Notes under the pieces: generated by a model
Seen by the model: the letters and a program-made list of their open reading frames with translations, nothing else
Databases searched by the model: none
Told to the model about the DNA's origin: nothing
Source of the DNA: Patella vulgata
Taxonomy: Eukaryota; Mollusca; Gastropoda; Patellidae
DNA: 64,000 nt
Reading direction: 5' to 3'
Assembly (NCBI RefSeq): GCF_932274485.2
Contig: NC_065885.2
Span: 31,013,062 to 31,077,061, forward strand
Position numbers and translations under genes: made by a program
Shown: one piece after another, positions 60,501-64,000 of the stretch
How the letters are laid out: each line of letters begins with the position of its first letter
How positions within the stretch are numbered: position 1 is the stretch's first letter

Positions 60501-62286
60501 TGTATAATATTTATTGAAAAATAAAATATATATGTTACCAATTCATGTAAAGCATCTAAATTACTTACAAACATCAAACTTATATACGCATATAATTCTC
60601 AAGATAAAATCCAAACAATTTAAAATTCAGTTTAAAATTGTCATAAACATCCTGTTATTCACAAATTATAGCATCAATATCCACATTATCACTACACTTC
60701 TGCTACTCTCACATAACGGTTTTAGTTTTATAAACACACAGCATTAGACCAGCTACTGTTATTCAAACGTCAAATGAGATCAACTGACAGAAGGCGGGGT
60801 TTAAACAGATGGTAATATTTCTGCTTCTGCTGCTTCCACCATTAGTAATACTTCTTCAGGCTTTTATACAAATACAACTAACCAATTGGATAAAAACAAT
60901 ACAAGTACTTAGGCAGGGTTAGAGGTCGTTCTGGCGACCTTATCAAAGGTCAAGTCAGTCTACCCTCTTCACTATTGATGTAAAATTTGACAATGAGGAA
61001 ACTGAATTCATTTAAGACAGAACAATTTCCTACAGCTCTATAAATGAACGTTACAGAATAATAGTCCAATACTGATTTGAGTTCTCCTGTCTTCGACAAT
61101 TTCGAGGAATTCTGGTTTAAATAGAAAATTATGTGTCCGATGACGTAAAGAGGTCATGTAACCCAGAGACCAATGAGATGGTAATGACGACACACTTCAG
61201 TTGTCTCTGATTACAATAAAAACCTGACACCAGTACAGATTTGGAAGCATTATACTTGAGTTTCACTGTCTATAAAAGAAAGCATGCCTCATTCTTCCCG
61301 AAATAAATGCAATAATTTAAGATTAAAATAATTTGTGGGTGGAAATTTGAATCTTTCCAACAACCTACATAAGGATCTATGTATTCCCAGTTTAATTTTC
61401 GAAACTCTTGACAAAACAAATCTATTTAATTAATAAAATCTCAGTTTGTGACATAATTATATTTCAATATAGATCATATTTCGAATTACAAAATCAATTT
61501 TGAAGAGAAAAACATAATTTTTCATAGATGAATCTTCAAAAGAAATACTTTGGGGTATATTTGTGAATTTTTCTTACTGAGATATTGGAATGAGAATATC
61601 GGCAGTGACCTCGCCAATAATTTACACAAATACACATGTATGTTTCGATTTAAGCAATATGAAAGTTAAGTGAAAATATAGATAAGCAGTTTTTGTACTG
61701 CGATATATATCATACAGCAGGAGGACCTGTATTTTTAATTGATACTGATATATGTTGATTTTTATAAATAGTCGTATTAAAATTTAAGAACTATATTTAC
61801 ATGGGAGTTAATACATTGTAAGATGAGCTAATAATATCTTATAATACCACATAATCTAAGATGATATTATCTGTACCAGGATTGTAAAGGGATGTTATTT
61901 AATTTCTACATCTTATATCAGTTTGTCCTGATTTCTATAGGATATATTGACGTACTTCCTTTCTTCCTGAAGATACAGGAAGTTCACACTCGTATTCAAG
62001 TATAAGCCCATGGCAAACCACATATTCCAACAATTGTAAGATTAACCATCAAAATGTTTTGCTGAAAATTACTTTCACATCTAATTTAAAATAAAAATCA
62101 AGATATAGTGATGTATTCCTCTTTGTGCAGTATCATGTCCATAAAAAGCCATTGTGTTGCATTATAGGATGACAACATGAAATTATACTTTCCATACAAT
62201 AACTACAGAAAAACCATCAATGTGCAAAACACAATGACATTAAATTACCTTTTACGCCTTCTTCTCCCCAAACTAAAATACTCCAT
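32537..62286 (-). CDS. IQSEC1: IQSEC/BRAG family Arf guanine-nucleotide exchange factor, 13 coding exons, 1000 aa
   Basis: Exons on the minus strand: 62286-62249, 58736-57177, 53894-53733, 46494-46413, 45976-45944, 40873-40699, 37861-37722, 36902-36777, 36411-36312, 36003-35882, 35134-34921, 33323-33274 and 32737-32537. All are GT-AG and phases match throughout (3003 nt). IQ motif at about 105-128 ([18 protein letters not shown], calmodulin site). Long Ser/Asn-rich region to about 530. SEC7 domain at about 533-720 ([20 protein letters not shown] with the predicted glutamic finger Glu616, [23 protein letters not shown]). PH domain at about 735-846 ([11 protein letters not shown] to [11 protein letters not shown]). 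The C-terminus TEV is a class I PDZ ligand. By family (IQSEC1-3, fly Schizo) it activates Arf, mainly Arf6, at membranes and synapses. A longer vertebrate-like coiled-coil N-terminus is not seen here and may lie past the right edge. Which vertebrate paralogue it matches best is not decidable; invertebrates usually have one. Confidence 0.96.
33324..34920. other. IQSEC intron between exons 11 and 12
   Basis: AT-rich unique sequence; no gene, repeat or strong structure seen. Confidence 0.5.
35319..35757 (-). repeat. SINE family B, copy B3 (full head, with internal duplication)
   Basis: AATATTTTATG flanks it (35308-35318, 35758-35768). The minus strand runs from a tRNA-like head (TGGCTGAAGCTGAATGGTTAG, B box GTTTCGATTCCCC) through the GGAGGAAACCGG core to a GA/TC tail, followed by an 80-bp segment (35396-35456, CAGCCTGAAG to CACATGAAC) and a second head-less SINE 3' end with its own GA tail (35319-35395). 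So it is a composite of two SINE 3' ends within one pair of target duplications. Confidence 0.8.
37862..40698. other. IQSEC intron between exons 6 and 7
   Basis: 2.8 kb of AT-rich unique sequence; no repeat copy or open frame that I can support. Confidence 0.5.
41905..42040 (-). repeat. SINE family A, diverged copy
   Basis: GAAATGCGGTTTAACATCCTAC then CTTTTCTGCACC, GATTGAATTCCAACTG, TCTTTTACGTGCACACC: the family A 3' half on the minus strand with many changes. Confidence 0.65.
42464..43067 (+). repeat. SINE family A, plus strand, interrupted by a second SINE
   Basis: TCTAATGTTAATTT flanks the whole (42450-42463, 43068-43081). tRNA-like head: GCCACGGTGGCTAAGTGAG (A box) and TTTGATCCCTG (B box). 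Then TTGGCCGAGAAAG, the body, and after the nested copy the 3' part ending GTTAAACCCTATTTCATTTC with an (ATTTC)n tail. Outer element without the insert is about 343 bp. Confidence 0.9.
42611..42859 (-). repeat. SINE family A copy nested in the SINE at 42464-43067
   Basis: CCTGGCAAGGAA is duplicated exactly on both sides (42599-42610, 42860-42871). Opposite orientation to the host SINE, 5'-truncated (no tRNA head), with tail (ATTTC)n and GTAGGACGTTAAACCCC intact. Confidence 0.92.
44375..44580. repeat. Short degenerate tandem repeat
   Basis: A unit of about 45-55 bp containing TCTAAAATCCCAAATAA and AAGTTCAGTAT recurs about four times with changes. Lies in the long IQSEC intron (40874-45943). 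Confidence 0.6.
45125..45370 (-). repeat. Degenerate SINE-like sequence
   Basis: AAAGGGGTTTAATGTCTTACT resembles the family A 3' end; further right, GCGTCCGCTTCCACC matches the mini-insertion at 19073-19128 in inverse orientation. Heavily diverged. Confidence 0.4.
45944..45976 (-). CDS. IQSEC1: IQSEC 33-bp microexon with the SEC7 catalytic glutamate
   Basis: Eleven codons, [11 protein letters not shown], phase 0 on both sides, with a TTTTTTAG acceptor and GTAAGT donor. By alignment with ARNO (FRLPGEAQKIDRMMEAF), the Glu after Gly is the glutamic finger that drives GDP release. Skipping it keeps the frame. Confidence 0.9.
49013..49275 (-). repeat. SINE family B, copy B4 (old)
   Basis: GAGAGAGAAATGGTGTTTAA, then AACAATGGAAGGAAACCAGA and GAGAAAACCAATGAGGTT: the family B body with many substitutions, so older than B1 and B3. 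Confidence 0.75.
51464..51749 (-). repeat. SINE family B, copy B5
   Basis: GA-rich tail from 51466, then the family core (GGAAGGAAACCGGAGGACC, GAGAAAACCCACAAGG) and a tRNA-like head end (ATGTGCTAACCATTCGACC). ACATGAA occurs on both sides (51457-51463, 51750-51756). Directly left, 51404-51463 matches 35396-35456 of copy B3. Confidence 0.75.
53554..53620. ncRNA. 67-nt near-perfect hairpin, candidate small-RNA precursor (unproven)
   Basis: Arms 53554-53580 and 53594-53620 pair over 27 nt with two mismatches, around a 13-nt loop. Length and stem fit an animal pre-miRNA, but arms this perfect also occur in tiny inverted-repeat elements. It lies in the IQSEC intron, 113 bp from an exon. No known miRNA seed recognised. 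Confidence 0.3.
56594..56768 (-). repeat. SINE family B, copy B6, 5'-truncated
   Basis: GAGAGAGAGAGAAATGTGG tail side, then TTAACGTCCACTCGATAC and the core GTGGGAGGAAACCGGGGG. Stops before the tRNA-like head; target duplication not clear. Confidence 0.8.
57052..57109 (-). repeat. SINE family A, 58-bp 3' fragment with target duplication
   Basis: AATGAAATGTGGTTTAACG with TCCTACTGTTTTGCTCC and TAATGAAGACGGG. TCCAATGACGGTAGGA (57036-57051) and TCCAATGATGGTGGAA (57110-57125) match at 13-14 of 16 positions. It lies 67 bp from the splice donor of the IQSEC large exon. Confidence 0.85.
57177..58736 (-). CDS. IQSEC1: IQSEC large exon: IQ motif and Ser/Asn-rich linker
   Basis: 1560-bp exon encoding 520 residues. 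The open frame also runs upstream through the intron to an ATG at 58885 ([11 protein letters not shown]), but that stretch crosses a good acceptor (TTTTCAG at 58737-58743) and is better read as intron. Many SS, SP and acidic patches, consistent with a disordered phospho-regulated linker. Confidence 0.9.
58928..59073 (-). CDS. IQSEC possible alternative first exon
   Basis: Frame beginning [20 protein letters not shown] and ending [17 protein letters not shown] at a GTATGT donor that leaves AA, the same phase as the 62249 exon, so it would also splice in frame to 58736. An upstream in-frame ATG at 59115 exists. Only 191 bp separate it from the next exon. Not recognised as a domain; expression is unknown. 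Confidence 0.35.
59449..59769 (-). repeat. SINE family A, near full-length copy A3
   Basis: TTAACAATATGAA is duplicated exactly (59436-59448, 59770-59782). On the minus strand: head end CTCGCTAGCCTGGAGGTCGG with B box TGTTCGATCCCTG, TGGGCCGAGAAAG, the body (AAAAGATCCCTTGGCAGTTG, GGGCAAAATTTCCCTCATAG), then GTAGGACGTTAAACCCC and an (ATTTC)n tail. The A-box half of the head is missing. Confidence 0.9.
59783..62248. other. IQSEC intron 1
   Basis: AT-rich, unique; a 60514-60747 open frame is low-complexity and not credible. Confidence 0.45.
62249..62286 (-). CDS. IQSEC1: IQSEC first coding exon (short basic N-terminus)
   Basis: ATGGAG in good context (AAAAAGATGG) encodes [12 protein letters not shown], then a GTAATT donor leaving AG. 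Joined to 58736 it reads AG|T GTC ACC, in frame with [10 protein letters not shown]. The basic stretch could bind membrane lipids (inference). No frame or splice conflict found. Confidence 0.65.
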
Positions 62287-64000
62287 CTTTTTGATTTTTA
62301 TCCTATATATTATAATCTAAATCTTTGCTTTATAGAATACACACACACACACATCTGGATCAGTCCACATTATTATCCATAACAAAGAGATTTCAAAATG
62401 TAAGGACGCTAGAGTAGTAGAGATAAAGACACAGCGTGTGTCTAAATACTTCAACAGATACTGAGCGAAAGTAATGGCATAAACTGTTGTAAACACAATA
62501 TATTATCAGTTGGTCTACAGGCTATTACCAATTAGGTAACAATGTCAGTTCATCACTGAACTGGTACTTCATGGTAGGTTTATATGTTAACCCTAGCTGA
62601 CCATTATCTCAAACATTAAGTTAGAATCATGCAGTGTTAAATGGTCCATCCCCCCATATGCTAACACCATATGTCTACATCTTTGTTTACAATATAAATT
62701 GTAAATCTATAAAAGTTGTACACTGAGTAAATAATGTCATATAATATTGATGTTGGTCATTGTCTTAATGAAGTTTTTACGATGCTCCCATCAAGGACTC
62801 TTAAACTAACACTAGGGATACGGTTATTGGAGTATAAGTGCCATTTTTAAAATGGCTCTGCTCATGTATGTTTTACTACTTATAAATGTCTATCTTTGTA
62901 AAGATTAACATTCGACAAAAATGATCAAAAATTAATTTACAGCAGCTTCATTTAAAAGTAAAGTTTATACTTTTTGCAATATAAAATGATTTTAATTTAT
63001 TAAAACACAGGCAAATCCAGGGAAGGAACCAGGACCCCACCCTCTAAATAAAATTAAAGTGTACCTTTTTTATCCATATGATCATCAGAAATAAAAGTAA
63101 CTAAATGAAATGGAGTTTTACATCCTACTTTTCTGCACCAACCAGGATAATGAAGGACATATGCTACACACTGTTTCGAGGAACATTTGGCAAGGACAGT
63201 GGTGTTTAGATCAACTCTCCAACTGCCTAGGGTACAATCCGTTTCAAAAATAAATAACACAAATTGAGAGGAATAAATAAAATAGTCTACATGTATGTAT
63301 CCGATAGATTCTTCACCAATTCAATGCTAAGGTGGACCATTTAAAATCAAACTGTTTAGGTATGAAACATTATTAAATGAAAGATATATATTACCTTTGT
63401 TTTCTGCATAAATCTTTAAAGCTCTCAAGAATTGTATTAAAATATTGGCACATCATTTTGAACTTTTGATACAATGATAATTATGTTTTAAAATTTTGCT
63501 AATGCTATGCTTAATTCATTACAGAATTCAACAAACTTGTATTGACTGAAGAGTTTTTCATTCAAATTTCCATAATAATGATCCATTAGTCTGCTCTAAA
63601 CCAATTTCAAATTATCACTGTTTCAAACTACCACATCATTTGTAGCCATTCCAAAATAGATCTTTCAATAAATAACTGACATCCAAACTATAAATATACA
63701 TTGTCTCATGAATAATGTATATTCAGTTGTCCACTCAGATTGATCTGGACGCGGAAACTTCCTTCATAAAATCAACATTACACCTTTGGAAAAAAATCAC
63801 TAGTGTTTCCAGATCAAACGGATGAAGCCATGAATATATCACAAAGTTTACAGTTAAGCTCACAGTTTATAAAATGCTTTGTGTTTGTAAACTTTTAACA
63901 GTGATTTGAACTTTCCACACAGAGTTTTTCCACATAAAAAGTTAATGATTGATCTGGGTTGATAATCAGCATACATACAGTCAATCATCAAAGATATATT
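62287..64000. other. Upstream of IQSEC first assigned exon
   Basis: Either the promoter of the short form or a further intron if more 5' exons lie beyond the edge. Contains a CA microsatellite at 62339-62352 and one diverged SINE near 63103. No exon recognised. Confidence 0.4.
63103..63245 (-). repeat. SINE family A, diverged copy
   Basis: AAATGAAATGGAGTTTTACATCC then TACTTTTCTGCACC, GATAATGAAGGACATATGC, GAACATTTGGCAAGGACAG and CTCCAACTGCC follow the family A order on the minus strand. Confidence 0.7.

Overview
The window looks like AT-rich nuclear DNA of a lophotrochozoan animal, most likely a mollusc. The evidence is many short exons with canonical GT-AG introns, animal-only gene families, and a dense load of tRNA-derived SINEs, LINEs, a Penelope-like element and DNA transposons. 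The species cannot be fixed from the sequence alone.

Three host genes can be read exon by exon with matching splice phases. (1) On the minus strand, 200-3115, the first five coding exons of a KDM5/JARID1 histone H3K4 demethylase (JmjN and ARID domains); the gene continues past the left edge. (2) On the plus strand, 17106-25623, a complete CCDC77 coiled-coil gene of ten coding exons, encoding about 501 aa. (3) On the minus strand, 62286-32537, an IQSEC/BRAG-type Arf guanine-nucleotide exchange factor (IQ motif, SEC7, PH, C-terminal PDZ ligand) of 13 coding exons, encoding 1000 aa from the first exon I can assign. A 33-bp microexon of this gene carries the predicted catalytic glutamate.

From 3.6 to 17 kb, between KDM5 and CCDC77, lies a graveyard of nested mobile elements. 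A minus-strand LINE (about 4090-9720) is split by a 3.6-kb terminal-inverted-repeat element (5653-9294, 8-bp target duplication), which itself holds a 630-bp hAT-like element. Next come a Tc1-like transposon with an intact 341-aa transposase and perfect 32-bp inverted repeats (9921-11447), and a 1.4-kb foldback element (12055-13490) with arms built of short palindromic units. Short duplicated blocks follow.

CCDC77 introns hold a 0.85-kb MITE, a CR1/L2-type LINE, a mariner relic, a Tigger/pogo-like MITE, a G-rich mini-element and SINE pieces. Just past the CCDC77 poly(A) signals sits a 1.35-kb foldback element with inverted repeats of about 450 bp and a 9-bp target duplication. Then follow an internally deleted cousin of the Tc1 element and a Penelope-like relic. 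The long IQSEC introns are mostly unique AT-rich sequence with scattered SINEs, including a SINE inside a SINE with both target duplications preserved, and one 67-nt near-perfect hairpin.

The three genes have no evident joint pathway: chromatin, cilium/centrosome, and Arf/membrane-synapse signalling respectively. I found no rRNA, genuine tRNA, CRISPR array, LTR retroelement or Polinton. The least explained items are the palindromic foldback at 12.1-13.5 kb, the two long-inverted-repeat elements, two SINE families that share one 3' end, and the alternative N-termini and catalytic microexon of IQSEC.
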